A stretch of 64,000 nt of DNA, taken from Trichoplax sp. H2 (Eukaryota; Placozoa; Uniplacotomia; Trichoplacea). Where the stretch lies: positions 96,367-160,366 of the forward strand of contig NOWV01000181.1 in assembly GCA_003344405.1 (NCBI GenBank), read 5' to 3'. Position numbers and translations under genes: made by a program. Below the pieces are notes generated by a model, which made no database searches, was not told the origin of the DNA, and worked only from the letters and a program-made list of their open reading frames with translations. Shown here piece by piece: positions 10,904 to 23,400 of the stretch. Within the stretch, counting starts at the first letter, position 1. Each line of letters begins with the position of its first letter.

Positions 10904-12464
10904 TATGAATCTTAGTTTGTACGATTAACTTTGGAATAATTCACTGAATTAGATATTAATTTTAGCTACTGCTCCCTAATACAGACAACAGTATTTACGA
11001 ATAAAGACATCTGATGACTAACTATTAATTTCATTTTATGTTTATAACATTATTACATTAATATTTGCATACTAACAGATCCAATTTGTAGTGGTAAGTA
11101 TATTTTATACGTATAAAATAGTTTACTACTACATCACCCAGACAGACTGTCAGAATTGTTGCTGAAACTACAAATTCAATTGGTTGTATCCCTGTTACGA
11201 TGAAATTTTCTAAATTTCATCATTCATTAGATTTTACACTTTTTATTTCGTCAAAATTCATCCAAAATTTGGTTAGTAAAAGTCATTTTTAATTTCCTAT
11301 AGCATTTCGCATTGCATTAGTATATAACTTACTTGAGCCTGTGTTGAAATAGCAGTTTTTAAATATTTTAAAGTTTTAAAAACTTTGGCATATTATTCTG
11401 ATCTTTAGCTCCTAATAGCAAGGTTAAGCTGATTTGGATGGAAATAAGTCGGAATTTACTAAGTTATATTAATAAATAATACATATTTCTCTTATGGATG
11501 TACTGTTTGTTGAATTAAATATTCACTCCACGTCCTATTAATTCAGTCAGAGTTTAAGAAATTATTTTACTAACCACAAGCACAACATTACTTACAGTTA
11601 AAGTAGAGAAATAAATTGCTTTGCTACAGCTATAAATGCATCAAAAAGACAATTCTAATTGAAAGCAAGATAGAAGGGTGATTTATCAGGTCGATGAGAG
11701 AAAAATGCAGTTACTTTTATTCTCTTCTTCTATCACAATTTCGGTCCTCATAGGCACGAATTCCCCATACAGTTGTTGATCAGCAATAAACCTTCAAGTG
11801 TCCGTTATGAGACGATGGATTGATGAAATATAAATCTGACTTTGGACAATTTTCTAAATAATAACTGGTACGGTGGAAGGCTTATTTTAGGTTTAATCAA
11901 ATGAATAAACTAATTATTTGTACGTAACATATTCATGAATTAAATAATTCAGGATTTTATAATTCCTGAAATTATTACAATTAATTAAATTAGCCTCTTA
12001 TACTGTGAGGTTTATGATACGTTGAAAGAATACAATTTTTAAAGGGTAATTTATGATTTTAGTCACAGTCAAATAAATACCAAATTATAAAATTGGCATG
12101 AAATAGTATTGAGTTATCCTAATAAAACTAACAACTAATCACACAACTTTACATAAATACTTCCTTAGGATTCCCTTTCAATTTGAATAATCTACTGTAG
12201 CAATCTTATTTTAACCAGATATCGTTTTATCAGTATAGCTAATGTATACTATATTATAGAAACTCACTACAACTATTATGGTGATATAGTTAGAAAGTGT
12301 TCAATATACAAAGTCAAAAAAAATATAGATAAGCAACACTAATAGATTATCTTCGAATAATATCAATACTGTTTACATCATATACATTTACTAGATAATA
12401 GCTACTTGATATCCAATATGAGGTACAGGTATTCAAACTTTTATGCGTGCACAGGTAAGGTAGT

Positions 12465-12810
12465 GTTATAAAACAGCTTTGCAACAAGATGACGTAATGC
12501 ACGATCAATCAGTCGATTCCCTGAACCACGTATCAGGGAGCAGTATCTACTCTTTCAAGAACTCTTTTTTATACTAGTAGACTATAAAAAGACTTCTACG
12601 CCTCGTATCTTACGTTAAACACTACTCATAAGAACTCACTTTATTATGCGATTTATCGCATTTATCGACTCTTTTACAATAGCAAAGACATCCTAGTTAG
12701 TAATATTAACGTTGAAAACTGATAATGAATCAAAGGCTAATTTTATCTACTGCTACCTAATGAAGACAATGGTATTTACGAACATAGACATCGAATGACT
12801 AATACAAAAT
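12465..12810 (+). repeat. older diverged copy of the 10.1-11.0 kb repeat
   Basis: Shared tracts include ACAGCTTTGCAACAAGAT, GAACCACGTATCA, GACTT.(T/A)ACGCCTCGTAT and TTACGTTAAACACT in the same order as at 10143-10320, followed by a weaker match to 10940-11015. This is clearly older than the near-identical copies beside the gap. Confidence 0.8.
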
Positions 12811-13085
12811 TGTCAGATTACAATATGTCCGATCCTGGAACATTTCTGTGATAATCTACAATCTATCATAAGTAAATTATAATTACAGTGATTTGAATTG
12901 TAAGAAGATTATTCTCGATTCTCTAATTAAACAATTAATTTTAGTAGGCTGTATAATCACCATAAAAGCAAGTGCTACATTTAAATGTCTTATATCTAAA
13001 TTAGAACTCTTCATATAAATTTAAATCAACAAAATTATCCTAACATAGATGTTTGTACTATAATCTCGATTTTACAGTGTATAAC

Positions 13086-13128
13086 ATTACTACATGTTAC
13101 AGTGTTATATACTGTAACAGGTAGTAAT
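13086..13128. repeat. hairpin, 18-bp stem, 7-nt loop
   Basis: Arms 13086-13103 and 13111-13128 are complementary with one mismatch; the inner nine pairs are TGTTACAGT/ACTGTAACA. It lies 50 bp from another hairpin. Confidence 0.8.
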
Positions 13129-13178
13129 TTATTAAGATCGCACTTAGCTCTATGCATCGATAAATCTTCTGGTTACTT

Positions 13179-13227
13179 ATTAATTAATCGATTTGTAAGG
13201 TATCATACCTAGTATCGATTAATTAAT
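13179..13227. repeat. nested hairpin with 14-bp outer arms
   Basis: Outer arms ATTAATTAATCGAT (13179-13192) and ATCGATTAATTAAT (13214-13227) match perfectly. The spacer contains a second small inverted repeat, AGGTATCATACCT. Confidence 0.85.
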
Positions 13228-14056
13228 TACACATTGTATTTGGTATGAAATATATTATCACCAACTTTAATCCGATATAAATCATAAAATTATTCATAAG
13301 TATATATCAAAGATTTGAATGAAAATTTTGACCTAGATTAACTTTTCTTAATCATTCCTGTCACAGGCTTACCACTTTTTCACAATTAAATTCATATTAC
13401 AAAATACAGTTACAATTAAAAAGTAAATAAAATAGAGTTGGTTAACACCATAGAGAATTACTATTATAAATTTAGAGAATTTCACGAGAAAATAGTTGAG
13501 TCTTGACTGAAAAATTAGTTAGATATACTGTACAATTTACAATGATAAGCAATTACTAAGTAGTTTCTCAATAAAGAGAATCATAAACTAGTAAATATAG
13601 CATAAAGAATCTCTATAGCTAAATCGTCATGAATGTTTTCCAATTATAAATGAACTTTAATTATAATTATTAGAATATACTGATAGCAAACGCATAAGGA
13701 GAAATATCTAAATAATTAGAAATAATGGGTGTAAAATTTGTACTAAGCAGACATTAGCTATGAAGCATGTAATCAAGAATTGACGGATGCTATAGTGCTT
13801 CATAAGCTATACGATTATACTAACTTTTACTTAAATCTCCGGAAGTAAAGTTACCCCAATAAAATAGTTTTCCCTATAAATTACATCGATCAATTAAATA
13901 ATTATAAATCTATCAGGAGCAACAACAATTAAATTACGGTAATAAACTATTACAATATATGTAGAGAGCATAACACCTGAAGATTTTGTTTAAGCTATGA
14001 AAAAATATTAAGCGAAGCAGTACAAACTTCACTCAAAACTATTATTATCTATGACA

Positions 14057-14083
14057 ATGTTCGATACATAAATTATCGAACAT
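14057..14083. repeat. hairpin with 10-bp perfect stem
   Basis: ATGTTCGATA (14057-14066) and TATCGAACAT (14074-14083) flank a 7-nt loop. Confidence 0.75.
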
Positions 14084-15587
14084 TTATTTTGTTTCGATAA
14101 TTTGACAAGCTTAATAATAAGATATCTGCTAAAGTTAGAATGAAACTTTGTACAACAGAGAGCTTATTTCATCAACACAATATTCTACGGAAATCATAAC
14201 AAATACTTTCATCTGTCCGTCTTATTTCTTATTCCGATCTGTGTCGTAAGAATGCAAATAGTATCTAGGACATTGACATAATATTTATAATTACAAAGCT
14301 ATATGGTATAGTAAACAGTTGAGAGTTTTATATTGGGAGGGTTTATGGCTTTTTAGCTATTGTCAGCAGTTTAATTTAATCCATTACCAAATGAGATAGT
14401 CAATTATAATGTCACACATAGCATAATAGGTCAATTATAATTGTGCCTGTAGGCAAATTGAGTACGCATTATAGATCAATTGACAAAACGATTTGGTCAT
14501 AGTCATCTAAAAAAGAATTTATTGTTATTCTGATATACTTATATTTCAGTAGCTGTGAAGCGTTTCTGTATCATTATGATGCAACATGTTTCTCACATTC
14601 TTTAGTTATATTATATTATGCCAAAAATAAAATAGGAAACCGATTAGAAATGGTTATCGAAGAGGCCATAGATAAGATCTATTAATTTGAATGAAATAAG
14701 TTCTTTTTAAATCTGCTATACTATGCAGCGCTCATGCTGTGGTTTGTAATCCAATACTAGCTTTTATATTACTCAGCTAAGAATGAAGAAACATTTTACT
14801 GCCCTATTTGTATAAGTAATTTGACCTTAATTTATTGCAATCAACCATGTCGTACTGAGCATAAAAGATATTGGCAGGAAATACTTTAGATTGCCGTTTC
14901 TAAAAGCATTATACGCGAAAATTTCTGTTCGAGACACTTGTTGATATGACTACGTAATAACAGTTTACCCGGTAACTGCAAAATATTTTGATAATTAGGC
15001 CATGGTGTATATACATAATCTCTCATGACCTCTCCAGCCCAAAAGGGCGCTAAAGAGAACGATCTAGATCACCATAGTAACAGATGTAGGCATTTCTATT
15101 GCATTTTATTTTTTACGATCATTTTATTCTTATAAAATCAAACTGGTAGTAGACTTTTCTTTGGTAGCAATTTGAAATAGTACCGGAATCGTGCCATATT
15201 TGTTATGGATTTTACGATAGCTGATGATTGTTGATAATAAAAGAGCGAATCAAGAAATTAATTGGTTCAGAATATTGACAGTCATGCTTTTATCACCATT
15301 TCTTAATCACCAATTGTGATTTAAGCTTTTTTTGATCGATTAAGTCACATGGTTAATGACGCAAAGCACTGCCTAAGTAAATAATTCCGATGTTAATTCA
15401 AAGTCGTACTGACAACGATATTCTCCTACTTAATTAAGAATTTAAGTTTGAAATCATAGCAGTTCGTAAACTTCTCATGTATCTGTAAAAACTAAGAGTA
15501 ACATTCGAAAATTAAAAGGATATCCAACTCACAGGTTTTAAAAAAGTTCATCAACTTCATCAATCAAAAAGTAAGAAGCAACTTACG

Positions 15588-18233
15588 ATGGGTTCTGGTA
15601 GCAGTCTACAATCTAGAACGGTAGACTATAACGCAACGGCAAGAGCAATGATAGCAAAGGGTAAACGACTTCTAGATAAAGGATTATATCAAGAATCGCT
15701 TCAAGAATATCAAGATGCTTTGCAAGAGATGGATACCATTAATTCTACAAATCCTAATAGATCAAGTAACAAATTGGATAACCCCATGCTAGATATTTAT
15801 CATGGCATGGCGATAGCTCATGAGAAACAAAGCGAATGGAGAGATGCAGAATCAGTGTATTATAAAATGATTCTATTGCAAGTCCAATTAACCGGAGAGA
15901 AGACCGTTCAAGTTGCTGATTTATATCGCCAAATGGGAAAATTATATTCAAAATTAAGCCAATTCAAAAAAGCTTTAATCATGCTTGAAAAATCCCTTCA
16001 AATTCGATTAGAATTATTTGGGATTGAAAATTTAAAAGTAACGGAAGCTTACGATGACCTCGCGTTGTATTATTGCCGAATGAATCGATTTCATGATGCC
16101 CAAAACAATTATGAAAAATCATATAATATCCGTTTAAGGGAATTAGGCCAAAATGATATCGAAATCGTCAAATCATATAATAATATAGCAGATGTTCATA
16201 TGCAGCAATGCCATTATAATGAGGCTTTGTCCTTCTATCAAAAATCGCTCAATCTTTGTAGACGAATTTATGGCGATAAACATCGTGATGTCGCTCAATC
16301 CTATCAACACATAGGTGATGTTGCTGTTAAACAGTTGCGATATGAAGAAGCGGCGGTCATTTATCAGACATGTTTAAATATGACTTTGGATTTATTTGGC
16401 AAAAAGCATGAAGATATTGCTCTTATATATATTAAAATGGCTGATATGAATATTCAGCAATCGGAATATCACGAAGCCATGAGTTTGTGTAAGAAAGTGC
16501 AAAAAATGTATCAGCAAATGGATGAAAAAGAAAATCCAAATTCTACAGCACTAACGTTAAAAATAGCTAAAGTCTATCATTTACAGAGAAAATATGATTC
16601 TGCTTTAGGATTACTGCGGAGTCTATTGACAAAATTAACTCAGGTATACGGGGATAGGCACGTTGATATCGCTGCTACTATGGAAGCTATATCAGAAGCG
16701 GTTTATGAACTTTTTGAATATGAAACAGCACAAGACACTTTTGCTAAGACTTTACGTATGCGGTTAGCATTAACTGGCGAAAATAATGTCGATGTTGCGA
16801 GGATATATTTTCGCTTAGGTGATATTAACTATGCCCGAGGTAATATTCCTGAGAGTATCAAATCTTATCTTCGATCTCTAAAAATTCGTTTAATCGTCTT
16901 CGGAGATAGCCATCCATCTGTTGCTGAAGCCGGAGATAGTATCGCGTTTATTTACATGATTTTTCGTAAGCATCATGAAGCTTTGGATTTATTCGAAAAA
17001 TCGCTCAAGATCCGCTTACATGTGAATGGCGGAATGAGTCCTAATACGGCTGCATCTTATAAAAATGTTGCTGTTATTTACTCCAAAGTTGGAAGACTGG
17101 AAGATGCCCTAGAAATGCTTCAAAAATCTCTTGATATTCGCTTGCATCTAACTGATGGCAAAAATAAAGATGTTGCTGTGTTATACGAAGAAATTGCAAC
17201 AATCCATGCATTACAATCTAAATATGAAGAAGCAATTACCGCGCTAGAGACATCATTAGAGATTCTAATACCCTTAGTGACGGAGGAACACCGGGATGTT
17301 GCCAATATTTATCTTCGTATCGGGGAAATATATAAAGCCCAAAAATTGTATAACAGGGCAGAGTTTTACTATCATAAGTCATTAACAAAGTTAATAGCAG
17401 CTATCGGGGATAGCAACTTAGAGGTATCTGGTCGTTATGAGGAATTAGCTTACGTACAATACTTGAACGAGGATTATGATCAAGCAGAAGTTTTATATGC
17501 GAAAGCTTTGGACATTCGTTATACTGATCTGCGCCAAATAGACGAAAAAGTTGCAGAGTTGTTCCAGATACTGGGAACTATATACATGAAATTAGAAAAT
17601 TATAACGACGCTCTAATGGTTTTAAATAAAGCTGTCGATGTTAGGACTCAGCTATCAGCTGATCGCAACAGTGATTCTTTTGCCAATTTGTATCAAAATC
17701 TAGCTGCAGTTCATACTAGACAATCAATGCAATATAATGCACAGCCTCTATTACTTAAAGCTTTAGCAATTCGAATTAAATTACACGGAGATAACAGCAT
17801 TAATGTTGCTAATACATATGAGGCTATGGCTCATGATTATCAGCAACGCCAGCGATATCAAGAAGCTCTTACCATGTATCAGAAGGCCTTAAAAATTGCA
17901 GATGATCAATTAGGACCTACTCATATATTTGTTGCTCAATTATATGATTTCATCGGAGATGCCTACAAAGACTTGCATGATAACAAAAATGCAAGAACCA
18001 TGTATCAGAAATCATTACAAATTCAGGCTGATGTATTGAAATTAGAGAATCAAGACGTTTTAGACTTGTACAGTAAGTTAACTGATCTCATTCAGCAACA
18101 AGGAGATTCTGAAGACGCTGCTTTACTGTTAAAGCAGGCTAAACTTTTGCACCAGAAATTACCAACCTTAACTACAAATAATATTTCACTTAGTAAATTA
18201 AAATACATTTTCTGGGAAGGCAATCGGTCATAA
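15588..18233 (+). CDS. 20-unit TPR repeat protein, kinesin-light-chain-like, intronless, 881 aa
   Basis: A single open frame of 881 codons. After a leader of about 15 residues, almost the whole protein is TPR units of about 42 residues. I count 20, recognisable by a Tyr at the start, G/A-D-x-Y at positions 5-8, Y-x-E-A near 15-18, Y-x-K-S/A-L-x-I-R near 21-28 and G-x-x-H/N-x-D-V-A near the end of a unit. That extended 42-residue form is typical of kinesin light chain and nephrocystin-3-like TPRs (TPR_10/TPR_12). Such arrays form superhelical binding surfaces for other proteins; no enzyme domain is present. The start M-G-S-G-S-S fits an N-myristoylation signal (Gly2, Ser6), so membrane anchoring is likely (inference). 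No transmembrane segment is seen. The start at 15588 is the first ATG in the frame. The neighbouring large genes have many introns, so the lack of introns suggests descent from a retrocopy or an intronless repeat family. Confidence 0.96.
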   Translation: MGSGSSLQSRTVDYNATARAMIAKGKRLLDKGLYQESLQEYQDALQEMDTINSTNPNRSSNKLDNPMLDIYHGMAIAHEKQSEWRDAESVYYKMILLQVQLTGEKTVQVADLYRQMGKLYSKLSQFKKALIMLEKSLQIRLELFGIENLKVTEAYDDLALYYCRMNRFHDAQNNYEKSYNIRLRELGQNDIEIVKSYNNIADVHMQQCHYNEALSFYQKSLNLCRRIYGDKHRDVAQSYQHIGDVAVKQLRYEEAAVIYQTCLNMTLDLFGKKHEDIALIYIKMADMNIQQSEYHEAMSLCKKVQKMYQQMDEKENPNSTALTLKIAKVYHLQRKYDSALGLLRSLLTKLTQVYGDRHVDIAATMEAISEAVYELFEYETAQDTFAKTLRMRLALTGENNVDVARIYFRLGDINYARGNIPESIKSYLRSLKIRLIVFGDSHPSVAEAGDSIAFIYMIFRKHHEALDLFEKSLKIRLHVNGGMSPNTAASYKNVAVIYSKVGRLEDALEMLQKSLDIRLHLTDGKNKDVAVLYEEIATIHALQSKYEEAITALETSLEILIPLVTEEHRDVANIYLRIGEIYKAQKLYNRAEFYYHKSLTKLIAAIGDSNLEVSGRYEELAYVQYLNEDYDQAEVLYAKALDIRYTDLRQIDEKVAELFQILGTIYMKLENYNDALMVLNKAVDVRTQLSADRNSDSFANLYQNLAAVHTRQSMQYNAQPLLLKALAIRIKLHGDNSINVANTYEAMAHDYQQRQRYQEALTMYQKALKIADDQLGPTHIFVAQLYDFIGDAYKDLHDNKNARTMYQKSLQIQADVLKLENQDVLDLYSKLTDLIQQQGDSEDAALLLKQAKLLHQKLPTLTTNNISLSKLKYIFWEGNRS

Positions 18234-18261
18234 CTTAAGCCATTAATTAAATCTTTACAGG

Positions 18262-18766
18262 TTACTTGTGCATTATTTGTGGCTTATCTTTGGATTTGAA
18301 GTGATAATTATATAATTGATCTAATTTCGTCTTTAAATACATAAATAGACATGAGAGCTTTGATTTTCCTGTGATTTTAAAAATATTCATTACTAGCCAA
18401 GTAGCCTTAATATCAGGATAGTCAGAAACTAATTTAGTAGCATCACATTGATGAAACATCGCATTGGAATTAAATGTTTGGTGTAAACGAATGATAAATC
18501 ATAATATCAATTTTCGAACAGATTGGCCACATTTTATAGGGATTAAAATTGTATAACGGGAAATACTTAGCTACAATTTTTATCATATGGTGAACACCTT
18601 TAATCACTATTGAAATTGTAGAAGGAAGACTACGAAACTGCAAGTTCGAAAAATTTTTGTTTAATTGAAATGCCAACTGGACATCTAAGTGAAACATTAC
18701 AAAAATATATAGTAAATGTATATGATTTTGTATTATTTTTGTCAGGACAGATTGAATTTGAATCAA
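18262..18766 (-). pseudogene. two adjacent minus-strand open frames, unknown, possibly one broken gene
   Basis: Frames at 18470-18766 (98 codons) and 18262-18459 (65 codons from its ATG, open a further 16 codons upstream) overlap at their junction with a one-base frame difference. Together they would give about 170 residues, rich in Lys, Tyr, Ile and Phe with several Cys. No family was recognised. They could be a frameshifted gene remnant or chance open frames in AT-rich DNA. Confidence 0.2.
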
Positions 18767-19440
18767 CTGCTCGAAAAGTCCAAGACTTTTTACTATAGTT
18801 TATAATTCTCTAGAAATTAGTTACTAAGCCAAAGCACTAGAATTTATTACCTATATCTGTTATAGAAGTAATTTAGAACGCGATGGATATCTGATTGGCT
18901 CTACAGGAGTTAAACATAAATTGTGTGTGATCTCTAACTGTATATATATACTGCAACATTCGCGTTAAATATAAACTTTACTACTTTTTTGCGGTAATAT
19001 TTAAATTTACCCAAATAGTATTTTAACAGGATTAAAAAATTTGTCTTGTTATCACGGTCAAGACTTTGTCATGAAATGTCTATATGCTGTCAATTATATC
19101 TCGAAGTTAATACTGTGTACGCTGTGCAGCCATTACTAACCAGTATACTTTCGTTGATGAATAATTATTATCCTGCAGAAGTAATTTATTAACTTTGACG
19201 ACGTCTAAGAAAAGTCTCCTTAGAGGCATTACCCATAAATTTTGATCATTTGATTAGACAGCTTATCCAAGCCTGCCTATTTTATCTTTACCTTAAGTTA
19301 TGCTATAAATTAAGCGCAAGAGGTTCATAAAATACATACTGTTTTGTCGTTAGTTTAGACTATAACTCATTCGTTTTAATAAAGTCTTTCATATAATTCA
19401 AGCTGTTAGTAGTTTTGTAAGATGTAGAAAACATTTAGCA

Positions 19441-19579
19441 ATGACTTTAAGCGATTCAAAACTTTTATCTCAAAGATTCAGACAAGCAAAGTTTGATCAA
19501 TCAATCGGTGAAGCGATTTAGTAAGTGTAAAGTAGAATTATAACTATAATTTTTTATTAGTGCAGGGCTAAATTCGTAG
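19441..19579 (+). CDS. possible small two-exon gene, about 32 aa
   Basis: The ATG at 19441 opens 26 codons that end at a strong donor (GTAAGT at 19521). Joining in phase 2 to an acceptor (TTTTTATTAG, ending 19560) adds six codons and a stop at 19577-19579. The peptide starts M-T-L-S-D-S-K-L-L-S-Q-R-F-R and shows no signal peptide. It may be the first exon of something longer or coincidence. Confidence 0.2.
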
Positions 19580-19629
19580 CTATAACACCCGCCTACTACG
19601 GTAGATGAAAAGTATGGCATCCAGCTTCA

Positions 19630-20300
19630 GATATTTATATCCCTCCTCTTGTAAAATAATTGATAGACTCTTTTACTTGGAGTGGAGCTTTTGATAGACA
19701 TGTTATGTATTCAATTATTATGCAGTGTCTGTTTGACTGTAAAAGAATAATTTATAGTTTTGATTTTACTGTTCGTTAGTTATTAGAGTTTCATATAGCA
19801 GTAAGTTATTAAACGTTCAATATTGCCTTATTATAGCAATAAATCTTATTAAAATGTACATATGATCTGAATCATGATGGTTCTACTCCTTCATACTTTC
19901 TAAATTTTTTAAGAACAGATTCGAATCGTTGTTGTTCTCGAACTTTAGCAATCTATCGCATTGAAATTTTTTATAAAGATTTATATCCCTGCTCCTGTAA
20001 AACAATTGATAGACTCTTTTACTTAGAATAGAATTCTTGTAGAAACATTATGCAACCACTTTAATTAACTATCCCTATTAGATTATAAGAGAGTAATTCA
20101 TAGATTGAATTTCCCTGTACAGTAGTGTTCATTACGGCTTGCGGTCAATCTGTATGTAACTATGGATATTCATACTCGTAGTAAAGTTTCATTTAACAGT
20201 ACCAAATTTTTATTAGAATGCCGTATGATCTGAATTGTAGTAATACTACACCTTTATACTTTCTAATTATTTTAAGAACAAATTCAAATCCTTGATGTCA
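19630..20300 (+). repeat. diverged tandem duplication, about 350-bp unit
   Basis: The halves starting near 19630 and 19978 share, in order, TTTATATCCCT, CTCCTGTAAAA(T/C)AATTGATAGACTCTTTTACTT, and later ATGATCTGAAT…TACTCCTTCATACTTTCTAA-type tracts. No coding potential. Confidence 0.75.
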
Positions 20301-20453
20301 TCAAACTTTAAATAGAATTACGAATAAATAAGTGGCTAAATACTATTTATTCCAAAATGGATCATATCACAGTATACGAATACTTATGTTCCAGAAGTTT
20401 TAACGATCTACCAAAAGAGCTAAATAATACTAAATAGAGAGCTTTATAAAGAT

Positions 20454-23400
20454 TCACTTCAATTTATTCGCTGTTAGAAATAACGTTGCATTGGGCGTTA
20501 GTCCAGATTCATATAACGTTGCATCCATATCCGTATATAGCTTCTTGGGAAAGGAAGAACGAATCTCAAACGGTGGTTCCGAAGACGACCTTTATTACAA
20601 AAGGTAAATTTAATTTCTTCTAGCCTTCAAATTTGATAGATGATACAGCTGTATTTTTACACTTTACCTTTGGTTACTTATATATTTATATAGATCCTGA
20701 ATCGTATCATTAAATTTTAATTTAACGATATATACCTGTATTGTGAAATTAAATAGGTAAAGGTTAACAGCCTTCAGATACATATCCCTTAATCTAGTGT
20801 TCGCAAACACCAGAATGCCCTACATTATACAAAGTAACGTAGTTATTAATGATTACTTGGCTATTGTCTTCATTCTTAATTCGCAACGTTGTAATATCAT
20901 GTGGAGTTGCAGGCCTCTCAGACTCATCAGCGTGTCTAATGATAGAAAACATCACGAAACCAACGGGAATTTGGTAAATTAAATCGATTAAAAACTTTTA
21001 AATGAATGGGTAGTTTCATAGTATGCTTAAAATTATATTTATTTACAATTCGGTTGCCTATTAAGCAGATACGATTCGTAAACTAAAAGTATATGCGTAG
21101 ATATAGCTATCAATATGGAACAAGCCTTTATCATAAAATACTGCATTAATTAAATTATGTGATTTTATTACTATATTCTTAATTTAGCCGTCTGATCTTA
21201 CTTTACTTTCATGTCTTTCACTTGTTTAGTTTCTACGATCACAACTTTACTTTTCGTAGAATCGCTTGTCTGATAAATTTTAGTTTAAATTTAAAATTTT
21301 TAGTAGCCTCTCAATAATACATAAGAAGAGGTGCAGTGCTAATAATGGAACTGTGAGTCTTAGCAAAATCTTTGTCAAATCTCGTACAATAGTTTATATA
21401 TATATTGATTTGATATGTAAATAGTTTACCTGAATATTTTCCTTAATATCTGATCGAATATTAACAATTTTTCCATCGCGTATGACAGATTCAGGCAACT
21501 TCGATAAAAATTTATCTACAGTAACTGGTTTTCCTAATCAAGATATTTTCAAGAACTTTGTCTCAATTCAACCCTTGGCTATACATATCTAAGCTATTAA
21601 ATGAAATACCAGCTAATTTGCTAGTGACTTTAACTTTATTCCGCCGCGACACCATGTTGCCCGGTGGATTCGACTTTCCGCCCAAAATATTTCCAAGACC
21701 AGGAAAATTATCTAATCGCTGATTTCGATATTCTGTTTCACGATGATCGTAAATCTATAATCGATAAGAGGATAGAATTCTCAGCAAATGTCTTAATGAA
21801 GCATAATCAAGTGGGCTTGAAATTCAGTTCTAAAGATTTTAATATTTCATTCTGTTTAGGGATAACCTGGAATGGTACGCCGTCTGGATGTCTAGATTGT
21901 AATTCTGACGGAAAATAACCATCACAAATATCGCGAATAAATTGCTGTATAAGCAATACGAGAATACGCGTACAGAAATGTATTTCAAATCAGTATTTTT
22001 AACATAAAGGTTCAAAGTTTAATCTATAAAACTTCTGTTATGAAATCAGACGCTATTAATTACGTAGATGGTTAGGTAATCGCCTTTATAGGCATACTGA
22101 TAAAGGCAACATTTGCTAGTAAACCAGTTTTACCTGTGCATAGGGTTCATCATAATACCTAAATGGACCTTCGTATAAAGCGAAACCATTGCTATAAATC
22201 GAGATAGGAATTGCGTCTGGAATCTGAAATGGTAAGTATTTAAGTACATCAGTTACCAGAGTTTACACATCTAGAAACCAGAGACGAAGGTCATATCCTT
22301 TTTAGATATAAATGTTGAATATTAACTCGTTTATAAACCTGAAAAACAGCTCTTCCTGTTGTCTTGACAATCTTAGGATTATCCGCATTTGCCAATAAAT
22401 TTAGTTCCTACAAGCAGTTAATGACAAATGTTAGAGGATTAACTAATACAGAAACCAACACAATCGAATAGTGGCCTTATAGCGTGCATTTTTCTCAGAT
22501 AAACAGGCATTCGGGCAACTATTTTGTGCTTATTGGTGGTAGCAAACATTAACATGTGAGAATAAAATTTCTGTCTAACATTTCTAAAAAAAGTCATGCT
22601 TTGTTTGATACTGTATGAAAACCTTGTAGAAAGATTTTGATAATCACAAATTTCTCTACGTAGTACAATATTAACTTACCTTAATATTTTCAATCACAAG
22701 ATTAAAATCAATTGCCGTTGCTGTTGCAAGTGATTGTTCTGATAAATATTAGAATGTAAATTAGATCAATTTCGATCATTCCTATTGCATGCAATAAGCT
22801 TATTGATAATGACTGATTGATTTTGGGAGAATGATCAAACCTGGTTGCCACATAGTCGTCGATGCAGTATTTTGTTTCTCAGAATTATCTTGTGTACTAC
22901 TGTCTTCGTCGTCTTCGCTTTCGTCATCTCCTATCCACACGAGGCCATAATCATTCAAAAATCGCTGCGTAATTTAGAGACAGATACAGAGTAAGAATTT
23001 TAGATGAACTTGTATGGTGTATTATAAAGTTAATACAAATTTGAGATTGTTAGATTTAAGCAATATCCATTCAAAGGCGTGAGAAAATCTTAACCTCCAT
23101 TTCATGGACTTGTCTTTGTAATGTAACGCATTTTGCTTTTAGTTCTCTGTAAGATTCTTCGTCATCATTTCTAGCTAAAAGAGATGAATTTGAAAATATG
23201 AAATAATGAAAGCAGAAATGATTTGTGCCTACTCTTTTACGGGATATTTGTATATAATAGCTAATTTATTATAGAAGATCAAACGAAAGTACATATATAC
23301 TGATCAGTTTTCTAAGTATTTTAAGAACAAGTCATATGCAATGCGAATAGAGTTACGTAAGTATTGTAGTCCTATGAGATATCTTAATGATCGACATATT

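Larger units (their letters stand above)
10904..15587. other. gene-poor AT-rich region upstream of the TPR gene
   Basis: No exon was recognised. It contains a diverged repeat copy (12465-12810) and hairpins at 13086-13128, 13179-13227 and 14057-14083. The last few hundred bases must hold the promoter and 5' leader of the TPR gene, but I see no distinctive motif. Confidence 0.5.
18234..20453. other. intergenic between TPR gene and UBXN11 3' end; old duplication
   Basis: It holds two minus-strand open frames of unknown nature (18262-18766), a possible two-exon small plus-strand frame (19441-19579) and a diverged tandem duplication (about 19630-20300). Confidence 0.5.

Noticed and set aside
20475-20604. 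An attractive plus-strand open exon ending in a GTAAAT donor
   Set aside because: It is the antisense of the last UBXN11 exon, whose minus-strand translation is an unmistakable UBX domain end.
21198-21203. In-frame TAA that would end UBXN11 straight after the SEP domain
   Set aside because: A strong GTAAGA donor overlaps it, and three further exons with correct phases encode the expected UBX domain.
21664-21918. 84-codon plus-strand open frame
   Set aside because: Antisense of two UBXN11 exons and the intron between them.
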